A stretch of 64,000 nucleotides of DNA from Ponticaulis profundi (GTDB lineage: Bacteria > Pseudomonadota > Alphaproteobacteria > Caulobacterales > Hyphomonadaceae). Of this stretch, positions 37,036 to 45,181 are shown piece after piece; the stretch's first letter is position 1; every line of letters begins with the position of its first letter. The stretch lies in NCBI RefSeq assembly GCF_042659465.1, contig NZ_JBHSSW010000013.1, positions 1 to 64,000 on the forward strand, in the 5' to 3' direction. Below the pieces are notes generated by a model that saw nothing but the letters and a program-made list of their open reading frames with translations, did not search any database and was not told the origin of the DNA. A program made the translations under genes and the position numbers.

Positions 37036-37314
37036 TCAGGCGTCTTCCTGCTCTTCAGCAATCTTCAGCAAATCATTCACGTCGTCGCGAATATCCAGCA
37101 GGGTGACAATCAGGCCCGCAACAAGCGTTGCCATGACCCAGCCAAGGAAGAGCCCGAATGCGCCAGCAGCAATTGGCTGACGCAGGAATTCAACAGATGT
37201 GCGCTCTGCTATCAGCTCGCCATTAATGTAACCGGTCGCGCCCGCATAAATGATGAATGCCGGATAGACGATGTAAACCATCAGACGAAAACTGTTGATG
37301 ACGAAGAACTTCAT
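37036..37314 (-). CDS. Small two-helix membrane protein
   Basis: A 92-residue protein with two predicted membrane helices (about residues 8-28 and 49-72) and a charged C-terminal tail (DIRDDVNDLLKIAEEQEDA). A GGGAGCGGGAC element precedes the ATG, which supports translation. I do not recognise the family. It sits between pmbA and a phosphatase gene on the same strand. Confidence 0.75.
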   Translation of the reverse strand: MKFFVINSFRLMVYIVYPAFIIYAGATGYINGELIAERTSVEFLRQPIAAGAFGLFLGWVMATLVAGLIVTLLDIRDDVNDLLKIAEEQEDA

Positions 37315-37394
37315 GTCCCGCTCCCAAACCTGCGCAGCGTAAAGCTAACGAAACTAGATGTTCGCAGCAATCAATTGTTCACAAAAATGCGGCG

Positions 37395-38114
37395 TTATTC
37401 GCGCCCCAACAAGTCATCGATACGCATTTTTGCGGCCCCTGACTTTAAAAACGCGTCTTTGATGGCCAGCCGGTCATAATATTGATCAACCCAGTCCAGA
37501 AAGCTGATCGGCGTCTGCGCGTTGAACGCTGCATAAACGTCGAACACCGCATCCAGAACGCCGGTTTTCCCCTGACGGACATGCAGGTATTTCAAGGAGA
37601 GTTGTTCCTGCGCCACCTCGATCGGGGCTTCTTCCCGCAGCAACTTATAGAGAACACTCATCAGCCCGGCACGATCAGCTCCGGACTTGCAGTGCATCAG
37701 CGCCGGATAGGCAATCGAATGGAAAAGCTGGTTGGCCTGAAAGATCTTTTCTTTCGTCGGCGTATCGCGTGAAAATACCTGAAAATCGACCAGCTCGATG
37801 CCATGCGCATAGCAGGCTTCTTTTTCGAGCAGATAATAGCCTTTCGGGCTTTCACCACGCAGATTGATGATGGTGCGAATCCCGCGCTCGCGCGCATGCT
37901 CTGCGATCTGCTTTGGCGAAGGCTGATTGGATCGCCACATTTCCGGAGAAATCTGGTGCAGATTCTGAAAGCGCGTCCGCAGGAAACCATGATCTCCCCA
38001 GACAAGTTCATTACGCGCACGGCGGCGTCCGGACTCGGTTGTGAGATCGATAGGTCCCTTTGCAGCTTCACGCTCGCGGCGGCGCTGCTTCATGGCTTTG
38101 GATTTGCGAAACAT
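37395..38114 (-). CDS. Cysteine-based (dual-specificity-like) protein phosphatase
   Basis: A 239-residue soluble protein with the C-x5-R active site in ALMHCKSGADRAGLMS and the upstream acid-loop region in IRTIINLRGESPKGYYLLEKEAC. Proteins of this type (related to eukaryotic-like DSPs) dephosphorylate proteins or phospholipids such as PGP. Its position beside the lipid A operon makes a phospholipid substrate possible, but this is speculation. The start lies 86 nt from the divergent acyltransferase gene. Confidence 0.88.
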   Translation of the reverse strand: MFRKSKAMKQRRREREAAKGPIDLTTESGRRRARNELVWGDHGFLRTRFQNLHQISPEMWRSNQPSPKQIAEHARERGIRTIINLRGESPKGYYLLEKEACYAHGIELVDFQVFSRDTPTKEKIFQANQLFHSIAYPALMHCKSGADRAGLMSVLYKLLREEAPIEVAQEQLSLKYLHVRQGKTGVLDAVFDVYAAFNAQTPISFLDWVDQYYDRLAIKDAFLKSGAAKMRIDDLLGRE

Positions 38115-38200
38115 TGGCGGGACTTATCCTGTTGCTCTCGGGTCGTAAATCTGTGTTTCACTGGTTTGCGCAATCTTTCGGTGCAGGTTATGGCACAAAG

Positions 38201-38971
38201 ATGAAGTCAATCCTTCGTTCCGATATCGTTCAATCGATCCTCGCCCAGATCATCTGGGTCTATATGCTCGCAATCAGCAAGACCGGCCGCTGGCAGGTTG
38301 AAGGGCTGGAGCGCGCCCGCGAGATCTGGAAGGATGAGCGTGGCGGTGTGCTCGCCTGCTGGCACTCCCGCATCCTGCTTTTGCCTGTCGGCTGGACGAA
38401 ATATGTGCGCCATTTCGAAAGTGACAAGCCCAATCCTGCCATTCTGATTTCGCTCTCGAAGGATGGGGAATTCGTCGCCAGAGCATCCGAAAAGCTCGGG
38501 CTGAAAATCATCCGCGGATCTTCGGGCAACAAGAAGAAGAAAACCAAGAAAAAAGGCGGCGCGGCGGCCATCCGGGAGACCACAGAATTTCTCGGTCAGG
38601 GCGGTATTGTCTGCATCACCCTTGATGGCCCGCGTGGACCGCGCCAGCGCGCCGGACTTGGCGCCGTCCTGATGGCGCAGAAAAAAGGTGCGCGCCTGAT
38701 CCCGTATGCGCACGCCATCAAGCCAGCCAAGCGTCTGAACTCCTGGGACCGTTTCCTTGTGCCCTTCCCGCTCTTTCCGAAGGGCGCCATCATTTTTGGA
38801 GAGCCGATTGAAACCAACCGGGATATGTCGGCGCAGGAAATCCGCGAAAAGCTTGAAATCGCTGTAAATGAAGCCACCGAACGCGCTGAAGCGCTGATTG
38901 GTGGCCAGTTCGAACCGCCCGAGCCGATCAGGGCAACACCTCCATCGGATGACATGATGGCAGCGGAATGA
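38201..38971 (+). CDS. DUF374 lysophospholipid acyltransferase-like protein
   Basis: A 256-residue membrane-associated protein with the acyltransferase-fold motif GVLACWHSRILLLPVGW (His for catalysis), SLSKDGEFVARASEKLGLKIIRGSS and ITLDGPRGPRQRAG. DUF374 members occur beside waaA/lpxK in Alphaproteobacteria and are thought to acylate a lipid. I chose the ATG at 38201, which matches the family start; the frame is open upstream but overlaps the divergent gene. It overlaps waaA by 4 bp (ATGA). Confidence 0.88.
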   Translation: MKSILRSDIVQSILAQIIWVYMLAISKTGRWQVEGLERAREIWKDERGGVLACWHSRILLLPVGWTKYVRHFESDKPNPAILISLSKDGEFVARASEKLGLKIIRGSSGNKKKKTKKKGGAAAIRETTEFLGQGGIVCITLDGPRGPRQRAGLGAVLMAQKKGARLIPYAHAIKPAKRLNSWDRFLVPFPLFPKGAIIFGEPIETNRDMSAQEIREKLEIAVNEATERAEALIGGQFEPPEPIRATPPSDDMMAAE

Positions 38972-40263
38972 TCCCGGCATCCTTTCTCTACCGATCTGTG
39001 ACGGGCCTGATCGCGCCTGCTCTGCCGCTTGTGCTGCAACGACGCGTCAAAGCAGGCAAGGAAGACCCGGCACGCTTGCAGGAGCGCGCAGGTTATGCCT
39101 CCAGGCCGCGCCCCAAAGGTCCTCTGATCTGGATGCATGGTGCCAGCGTTGGCGAAAGTCAGGTCCTGTTGCTTCTGCATGACGCGCTCCGCAAAGAACG
39201 CCCGGACCTCTCAACCCTCATCACCACCCAGACCCTGACATCGGCAGAGCTGATCGCCCGCAAACCAATAGAGGGCCTGATCCATCAGATGGCACCGCTC
39301 GACACACCCTTTGCATCGAGCCGGTTTCTCAAACACTGGCGGCCGGATCTCGCCGTGTTTGCCGAGGGTGATATATGGCCGAACCTGATTGCTGACCTCG
39401 ACAAGGCCCGCATTCCCCGCATGCTGGTGAATGCCCGCATGACCCAGAAAAGCTTTGAAGGCTGGATGCGTGCACCAAATCTCGCAAAAAAGCTCTTCAC
39501 CGGGTTTGAGCCCATCCTCGCGGCGAATTTGAAGACATCAGATGTTCTCAAGCAAATCACCCGCAAGCGGATCAAGATGACGGGCAATATCAAGTTTGCA
39601 GCGCCGCCCCTCCCTGCGGATGATGCCGAACTGGCGCATCTGAAGACCATCATCGCAGACCGCCCGGTGCTGGCCGCGATCTCAACACATCCGGGCGAAG
39701 AAGCCCTGATGGCACGGGTCATGTCACGCGCCAGCGAAAAGCTGGAACAAAAACCGCTCATGATCATCGCGCCGCGTCATCCTGAACGCGGGCCATCCAT
39801 TCGATCAGAACTCTCAAACACGGATACTTATCTGCGATCTGAAGGCGGCATGCCGACACCGGATCAGTCTGTCTGGATCTGCGATACACTTGGCGAGCTG
39901 GGGCTATGGATTCGGTTGGCAAATCTTGTTTATCTTGGTGGGGGCGTTCCCGGCACCGGGATTTTCGGGCACAATCCGATCGAGCCTCTCAAGCTGGAGC
40001 GGTATGTCATTTCCCAGCCTGACGTGTCGAATTTCAAACAGGAGTTCGCGGATATGTGCAAAGCAAATGCTGCTGAACTGGTCGAAACAGAAGACGCGCT
40101 GCTGGGCGCTGCTCTCCCCTGGCTGGAGGACCGTCAGCATTACCAGCCGGACCTTGGCAAATTACAGTCCTACCTCGCAGGTGACGCGCCTTTGATCGCA
40201 GCCCGTGACGCTGTGCTCCGAGTCATGTCCAAAAAGGCGCCGACCGAAAAGGCATCTCCATGA
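38968..40263 (+). CDS. waaA: 3-deoxy-D-manno-octulosonic acid (Kdo) transferase
   Basis: A 431-residue GT30 enzyme that adds Kdo to lipid IVA at the inner membrane. N-terminal membrane anchor, then WMHGASVGESQVLLLLHDAL, PLDTPFASSRFLKHWRPDL, FAEGDIWPNLI and NARMTQKSFEGW; the C-terminal half has APRHPERGP and YLGGGVPGTGIFGHNPIEPLKL. 4-bp overlaps with the genes on both sides point to one operon. Confidence 0.95.
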   Translation: MIPASFLYRSVTGLIAPALPLVLQRRVKAGKEDPARLQERAGYASRPRPKGPLIWMHGASVGESQVLLLLHDALRKERPDLSTLITTQTLTSAELIARKPIEGLIHQMAPLDTPFASSRFLKHWRPDLAVFAEGDIWPNLIADLDKARIPRMLVNARMTQKSFEGWMRAPNLAKKLFTGFEPILAANLKTSDVLKQITRKRIKMTGNIKFAAPPLPADDAELAHLKTIIADRPVLAAISTHPGEEALMARVMSRASEKLEQKPLMIIAPRHPERGPSIRSELSNTDTYLRSEGGMPTPDQSVWICDTLGELGLWIRLANLVYLGGGVPGTGIFGHNPIEPLKLERYVISQPDVSNFKQEFADMCKANAAELVETEDALLGAALPWLEDRQHYQPDLGKLQSYLAGDAPLIAARDAVLRVMSKKAPTEKASP

Positions 40264-41249
40264 AAGAACCAACCTTCTGGCATGAGACGGATCTGAAAGC
40301 GCGTGGCTCAGCCCCTCTGACACGCATCGCGCTGACGCCTGTGGCCGGTCTCTACGCCTGGGCTGGTGCTCGGCGCATTCAGACAACGACGCCTTTCATC
40401 GCGGATATCCCGGTCATCTGTATCGGCAATCTCACAGTCGGCGGCTCTGGGAAAACCCCGATTGTTGCGGCGCTGCGTGACTATTTCAAACAGAAAGGCG
40501 TTCGCGCTGCCTCACTCTCACGCGGCTATAAAGGCGAACTGTCCGGACCGCTCAAGGTAAAGCCGGGTGAGCATTCGGCCAGAGATGTCGGCGATGAGCC
40601 GCTCATGCTGGCCATGAGCGGTGAGGCCTGGATTGGCGCGGACCGCCCGGAAACTGCCAAAGCCATGATGGCCGACGGCGTTGAGCTGATCCTCATGGAT
40701 GACGGCCACCAGAACCCGACCCTGCACAAAGACATCTCGCTTGTCGTGATTGATGGCGGCAATCCGATTGGCAATGGATTTGTGTTCCCGAAAGGCCCGT
40801 TGCGTGAGCCTGTCGAAGAGGGATTGTCGCGCGCCGATGCCGTCCTGATCATGGGCTCGCTCTCTGAAAAAGTTGCAGCCCTTTCGTTCTTTGACCACCC
40901 GATCCTGAACTTGGCACTCATGCCAACGCAGCCGCCGCCCAAAGGGCCGCTGGTGGCGTTTGCCGGCATTGGGCGCCCACAGAAATTCTTTGATACGCTG
41001 ATTGGGTCCGGCGCCGAGATCGCCGAGGATGTGCCCTTCCCGGACCATCATACCTATTCAGAAGCCGATCTGTCATATCTGCGCCAGCTCGCCTCAGAAC
41101 GCGGCGCCAGATTGATCACCACAGAAAAAGATCATGCGCGTCTGCCGGAGGCCGAACGCAGCGACATCCTTTCCTTTCCCGTCAGAGTTACGCTGGACAC
41201 AGACAAGCTTGACGAAATCTTCGCTTCGGTATTGAAGCGCCTGTCATGA
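40260..41249 (+). CDS. lpxK: Tetraacyldisaccharide 4'-kinase
   Basis: A 329-residue membrane-anchored P-loop kinase that phosphorylates the 4' position of the lipid A disaccharide. Motifs: an N-terminal hydrophobic segment (LTPVAGLYAWAGARRI), Walker A GNLTVGGSGKTPIVAAL, SRGYKGELSGPLKV, ILMDDGHQNPTLHKD and FAGIGRPQKFFDTL. It overlaps both neighbours by 4 bp. Confidence 0.96.
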   Translation: MKEPTFWHETDLKARGSAPLTRIALTPVAGLYAWAGARRIQTTTPFIADIPVICIGNLTVGGSGKTPIVAALRDYFKQKGVRAASLSRGYKGELSGPLKVKPGEHSARDVGDEPLMLAMSGEAWIGADRPETAKAMMADGVELILMDDGHQNPTLHKDISLVVIDGGNPIGNGFVFPKGPLREPVEEGLSRADAVLIMGSLSEKVAALSFFDHPILNLALMPTQPPPKGPLVAFAGIGRPQKFFDTLIGSGAEIAEDVPFPDHHTYSEADLSYLRQLASERGARLITTEKDHARLPEAERSDILSFPVRVTLDTDKLDEIFASVLKRLS

Positions 41250-42202
41250 CCACAGAACAATATATGCGCTCGCGCGATGTCGAGAGCCGGGCGGACTGGA
41301 AGCAAAAGCTTCTCTGGCGAATTGAAGCCTTTGGCTGGGACTGGATTTACTGGTCACTCTTCAAGACCATGAGCGTTGATCGCGCCTCTGATTTTGGCGG
41401 CTGGCTGTTCCGCAAGATTGGCCCGATGACCAGTGCGCACAAAACGGCGAAACGAAACATCAAGCTGGCCTTCCCGGACTGGGACGAGGACAAGATCGAG
41501 CAGACGGCAATGGACGCCTGGGATTGCTTCGGTCGCACGGCGGGCGAACTTCCGCACCTGCCGAAAATCGATCCTTATGAAGAGAATGGACGCGTCGAAG
41601 TGGTTGGCGCTGAGCGCATTGATGCCATTCGCGAGTCCGGTCGCGGCGCCGTGCTGATTTCCGGTCATTTCGCGAACTGGGAAGTCATGGCGAGCGTGAT
41701 CTGCAATCGCCCGCTCGATTGCTTTGTCACCTATCGCGCGCTCAACAATCCGCACATTGATCGCAAGCTCAACAAGGTGCGCCATGACTACGGCATTTCC
41801 GTGCTCACACCGAAGGGGATTGGCACGCGGGAAATCATGAGCGCGCTGAAGGCCAACAGAGCGGTCGCCCTGATGAATGATCAGAAATTCAATCAGGGCA
41901 TTGCGGTTCCCTTTTTCGGACATGACGCCATGACAGCGCCAGGTCCGACGCGGCTTGCCCGCAAGTTCAACGTCCCGATTGTGCCCTTCTCGACGGTACG
42001 CACAGGACCGGCGCGGTTTCGCGTAACCGTCCATGAACCGATCGAAATCGAAAATACCGGCGATACGGAAGCTGATATCCGCGCCACCGTGGAGAAGATC
42101 AACGCTTTCGTCGAAGCACGCGTCCGCGAAACGCCGAGCCAATGGTTCTGGATGCACCGCCGCTGGCCGAAGGAAGCCTGGAAAGACGCAGGCATTGTGT
42201 AA
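41246..42202 (+). CDS. Lipid A late acyltransferase, LpxL/HtrB family
   Basis: A 318-residue enzyme with the HX4E active site in GAVLISGHFANWEVMASV and the family's RALNNPHIDRKLNKVRHDYG and ALMNDQKFNQGIAVPFFGH segments. It would transfer a secondary acyl chain to Kdo-lipid A. It is the last gene of the operon acyltransferase-waaA-lpxK-lpxL. I cannot tell LpxL from LpxM or a phospholipid-directed homologue. Confidence 0.9.
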   Translation: MTTEQYMRSRDVESRADWKQKLLWRIEAFGWDWIYWSLFKTMSVDRASDFGGWLFRKIGPMTSAHKTAKRNIKLAFPDWDEDKIEQTAMDAWDCFGRTAGELPHLPKIDPYEENGRVEVVGAERIDAIRESGRGAVLISGHFANWEVMASVICNRPLDCFVTYRALNNPHIDRKLNKVRHDYGISVLTPKGIGTREIMSALKANRAVALMNDQKFNQGIAVPFFGHDAMTAPGPTRLARKFNVPIVPFSTVRTGPARFRVTVHEPIEIENTGDTEADIRATVEKINAFVEARVRETPSQWFWMHRRWPKEAWKDAGIV

Positions 42203-42224
42203 CGCATGCGCACAACCGCAACGC

Positions 42225-42242
42225 GTTTAATTCGTTTAATTC
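42225..42242. repeat. 9-bp tandem repeat upstream of a small lipoprotein gene
   Basis: GTTTAATTC occurs twice in tandem in the AT-rich gap between the acyltransferase gene and the small lipoprotein gene, about 70 nt upstream of the latter. It could be a regulator-binding site or simply promoter-region composition. Confidence 0.35.
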
Positions 42243-42309
42243 TCGATCTTTTTACAATTCTCTATTTCTGCGCTACTCTGGTTTTCTCTACTCAGGGAAG
42301 GACCACAAT

Positions 42310-42543
42310 ATGAAACTGAAATTGGTTGGTATACTTGCTGGTGGACTTGCAATGACAGCCTGTGCCTCTACGAGCGCACCGGTTCAACTTGCCGAGACAT
42401 CCGTACAGGATCGCGCAGAATTGACAGGGTTCGCGACGCGTCTGACAGACCGTGAACGCACGGAACGACTGGATCGCTTTCAATTGCAGGACGTGATGGA
42501 CAAGCAGACCCGCACGTCATGGTCTGGCCCGCGGCAGCGATAG
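42310..42543 (+). CDS. Small putative lipoprotein
   Basis: A 77-residue protein. The N-terminal signal segment KLKLVGILAGGLAMTACAS ends in a lipobox-like TAC (Cys about residue 19), followed by a short charged mature part (RLTDRERTERLDRFQLQDVMDK). AGGGAAGGACC lies 9 nt or so before the ATG. I do not know the family. The last 27 bp overlap the 3' end of the convergent TRIC-family gene. Confidence 0.7.
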   Translation: MKLKLVGILAGGLAMTACASTSAPVQLAETSVQDRAELTGFATRLTDRERTERLDRFQLQDVMDKQTRTSWSGPRQR

Positions 42544-43125
42544 CTTAAAGACGATTGCAAGCGCACGCAGGATAAACGCGGCTAACATGCCGAGGCCAAA
42601 GGCGATGCGCTCATCCAGACCGGCATAGACAAGTCCGGCATAGACAGCAGCGCCTGCAAGCGCTGCTGTTGCGTATATGTCCTCTTTCAGCAGCAGAGGA
42701 TCACGGTTGGCCACCACATCGCGGATCAGCCCGCCTGCACTGGCCGTCATCACGCCCATAATCGCAATGATGATAAAACCATGCCCCATCCCCCAGGCCT
42801 TCGCCGCCCCGGTCACGGCAAAAAGGGCAAGGCCAACGGCATCGGCCCATCGCAGGGGTTTGAAGTCCTCCAGAAAACGCGTGAAGAAAAAGGCAAGCAA
42901 TCCACCCAGGAGCGCCAGCCAGAGTGACACGGTATCTTCCAGCCAGAAAACAGGTGCATCCAGGATCAGGTCGCGCAGCGTACCGCCGCCGACAGCAGGC
43001 AGAAATGCCAGCACAATCACCCCGAACAAATCCATATCGTTCCGAACGGCTGCGATGCCACCGGACAGCGCAAAGACCAGCACACCGACGCGGTCAGCAG
43101 ACAGTAACAGGAGTTCCGGGGTCAT
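42517..43125 (-). CDS. TRIC/UPF0126 family membrane channel protein
   Basis: A 202-residue membrane protein with seven hydrophobic helices arranged as two repeats. The glycine-rich motifs VFALSGGIAAVRNDMDLFGVIVLAFLPAVGGGTLRDL and MGVMTASAGGLIRDVVANRDPLL are typical of bacterial TRIC (YicG-type) potassium channels. The physiological role here is unknown. Confidence 0.93.
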   Translation of the reverse strand: MTPELLLLSADRVGVLVFALSGGIAAVRNDMDLFGVIVLAFLPAVGGGTLRDLILDAPVFWLEDTVSLWLALLGGLLAFFFTRFLEDFKPLRWADAVGLALFAVTGAAKAWGMGHGFIIIAIMGVMTASAGGLIRDVVANRDPLLLKEDIYATAALAGAAVYAGLVYAGLDERIAFGLGMLAAFILRALAIVFKLSLPRARP

Positions 43126-43241
43126 ATCGGCCTCATAATCGCCAGCTTGTTGGTTCAGCAGGAAAAATCCCGATCAGCAGTCTATCAGACACCTGATCTG
43201 AAAGCCTATGGCTTTCGTAAAGCGTGAACAGGAGTTCTTGC

Positions 43242-43658
43242 ATGATTGCCCAGATCCTTCAGATCCTTGCCAGTGCTGCGCTCGCCTTCGGAGCCTGGAT
43301 GGGGCTTTATGCCATGTTCAAACCGCAATGGATTTCAAAAACCGTCGGCCTGAAACCCCGCGAAGGGCATGCCGAAGCGCCGTCAGAATTCCGCGGCACG
43401 CTGGGCGGACTTTTCTTCTTTAGCCATCTTGTCACGCTGATCCTGCTCTGGCGCCTCGATCCGATGTCTGCACCGATCATCACCGTGCCATTGTGTGCCG
43501 CCTGGGGCGGCGCCGGTATAGGGCGCCTGATTTCAATCTGTCGTGACGCTGGCTGCAACACTCGGCAGAACTGGATTTGGGTCGCGTTTGAATGGGGGCT
43601 CGCACTCGCCATCGGTGCGCCATTCCTGCAATTCTTTTTCGTGATTTACACGGCCTGA
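43242..43658 (+). CDS. Hypothetical four-helix membrane protein
   Basis: A 138-residue protein with four hydrophobic segments (ILQILASAALAFGAWMGLY first, ALAIGAPFLQFFFVIYTA last) and the short motif SEFRGTLGGLFFFSHL. An AGGAG ribosome site lies 8 nt before the ATG, which rules out the longer frame. It may be a DUF4345-like protein, but I am not certain. It converges on trmO (9-nt gap). Confidence 0.75.
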   Translation: MIAQILQILASAALAFGAWMGLYAMFKPQWISKTVGLKPREGHAEAPSEFRGTLGGLFFFSHLVTLILLWRLDPMSAPIITVPLCAAWGGAGIGRLISICRDAGCNTRQNWIWVAFEWGLALAIGAPFLQFFFVIYTA

Positions 43659-43667
43659 GACAGCGCC

Positions 43668-44126
43668 CTACCAATACGTCTTCATCAGCTCCGATGCCCA
43701 TTCGGGTTCATCGACAGGGCCTTTTGGAAGAAAGCCTTTCATAACCGGTTTGATATCCAGCACGGGCGTCCCATCAATCGCGTCCAACCCGCTAATGTGC
43801 AGATCGGTCCCTTCCACCCATAAGAGATTGCAAATGGTCGCGCCGATCCGGTTCGGGCGATTTTTTCCACGCTGCGCAAAAATCCCCATTTCCGGCCAGT
43901 CCGGATTGTTTTGCGGTCGGCGTGCATGAAGCTCAATGCGGTTTTCAGGCACCTTGTGAAAGAAGAAAATGATTTCGACATGGGAAAACGTCTGAATGCC
44001 CGCGAGTGACGACGCGTCAAAGCGGCTCGTATCGAGTTCGATGTGAGACGAGACCAGATCCCATCCTTTCTCACTCAGTTTCTGCCGTTCTGATCTGACC
44101 CAGCCGATTGGTGTCACCGCGTACAT
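43668..44126 (-). CDS. trmO: tRNA (t6A37) methyltransferase TrmO
   Basis: A 152-residue TrmO/TsaA-type beta-barrel enzyme that N6-methylates threonylcarbamoyl-adenosine at position 37 of tRNA-Thr, using SAM. Recognisable are TPIGWVRSER at the start, HVEIIFFFHKV, LHARRPQNNP and IGATICNLLWVEGTDLHISGLDAIDGTPVLDIKPV. It is short, as typical for single-domain members; the E. coli protein has an extra C-terminal part. Confidence 0.92.
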   Translation of the reverse strand: MYAVTPIGWVRSERQKLSEKGWDLVSSHIELDTSRFDASSLAGIQTFSHVEIIFFFHKVPENRIELHARRPQNNPDWPEMGIFAQRGKNRPNRIGATICNLLWVEGTDLHISGLDAIDGTPVLDIKPVMKGFLPKGPVDEPEWASELMKTYW

Positions 44127-44201
44127 CGCAACATCCCGAATTTGTTTCTTATGATTGCCTATATGTGATAAGGCGTAACTTCTTCATAAAAGGGACCACA
44201 T

Positions 44202-45128
44202 ATGACGGAGCGTCGGGAGACGGGCCAAAGTCGTACATCCAAGCGACCAGCACGCCCAAATCAGAATTCAGAGACATCAACGCAACCTGCCAAGGCGCGA
44301 TCCTCCAATTGGGAAGATGGCGACCGGATTGCCAAATACCTTGCACATGCCGGTGTTTGCTCGCGCAGAGATGCAGAAGGTCTGATCGAACAAGGCAAGG
44401 TCACCGTAAACGGTCGCAGGCTTGATAGCCCGGCTTTCAAAGTCACGCGCCGCGACACGATCCGCGTCGATGGCCAGGTGGTCAAAGCGCCGGAGAACAC
44501 ACGGCTTTGGCGTTACCACAAGCCAGCGGGCCTCATCACAGCGACGCGGGACCCGGATGGTCGCTCTACCATTTTCGACCATTTGCCAAAGCATTTGCCG
44601 CGCGTTGTCACGGTTGGTCGTCTCGACCTGACAACAGAGGGTCTTCTGATTCTGACGAATGATGGCGAACTTGCGCGTCAGATGGAGCTCCCTTCCACCG
44701 GGCTGGAACGTCACTACCGCGCGCGTGCCCACGGCAAAGTGACGCCGGAGGCTCTGGCTGAACTGGCAAAAGGTGTCATTGTTGACGGTGTCGAATATGC
44801 CCCGATGCAGGTTGAGCTGGAGCGGACAACCGGCACAAACAACTGGCTTTCTGTCGTTCTGAAAGAGGGCAAGAACCGCGAAGTCCGCAAGGCGCTGGCC
44901 AGCGTCGGCCTCACGGTCAATCGCCTCATTCGTATCCAGTATGGCCCGTTCGTGCTCGGCGACCTCGCCTCTGGCGTGCTGGACGAAATCAATCCCGATC
45001 AGATCGCAGAGCTCCTGGGAGGCGATATTCGAACCGATCGAATGGCGCGTCCGAAGCCGCGTTCACAGGGTCGTGGTCCGAATACACGCTCTGGACGCAA
45101 AACAGGTCTTCACAGACGCCGGAAATAA
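44202..45128 (+). CDS. RluB/RsuA-type pseudouridine synthase
   Basis: A 308-residue RNA-modifying enzyme. A basic, disordered N terminus (about 45 residues) is followed by an S4 domain (RIAKYLAHAGVCSRRDAEGLI) and the catalytic domain with the nucleophile Asp in VGRLDLTTEGLLILTNDGELA, plus KEGKNREVRKALASVGLTVNRLIR. The tail is Arg/Lys-rich. It probably modifies 23S rRNA like RluB, but RluE/RsuA-like alternatives are possible. Confidence 0.93.
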   Translation: MTERRETGQSRTSKRPARPNQNSETSTQPAKARSSNWEDGDRIAKYLAHAGVCSRRDAEGLIEQGKVTVNGRRLDSPAFKVTRRDTIRVDGQVVKAPENTRLWRYHKPAGLITATRDPDGRSTIFDHLPKHLPRVVTVGRLDLTTEGLLILTNDGELARQMELPSTGLERHYRARAHGKVTPEALAELAKGVIVDGVEYAPMQVELERTTGTNNWLSVVLKEGKNREVRKALASVGLTVNRLIRIQYGPFVLGDLASGVLDEINPDQIAELLGGDIRTDRMARPKPRSQGRGPNTRSGRKTGLHRRRK

Positions 45129-45145
45129 GTTAGTCTGCCAACAAT

Positions 45146-45157
45146 TAAGTGCACTTA
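45146..45157. promoter_or_regulatory. Perfect 12-bp palindrome upstream of the P450 operon
   Basis: TAAGTGCACTTA is a perfect palindrome 24 nt before the first P450 start codon and 18 nt after the preceding stop. Its place suits an operator, for example of a TetR- or GntR-type repressor, but no regulator gene is adjacent. Confidence 0.5.
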
Positions 45158-45181
45158 GAGGCACTGTTTGGGAGGTTAATC

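Noticed and set aside
35880..37106. A 408-codon open frame antisense to pmbA
   Set aside because: Same reason: pmbA on the other strand is clear, and this frame has no family pattern or start site.
42225..42242. CtrA-type TTAA-N7-TTAA site
   Set aside because: The two TTAA words are 5 nt apart rather than 7, and a similar pair near 18175 is 6 nt apart; neither fits the consensus.
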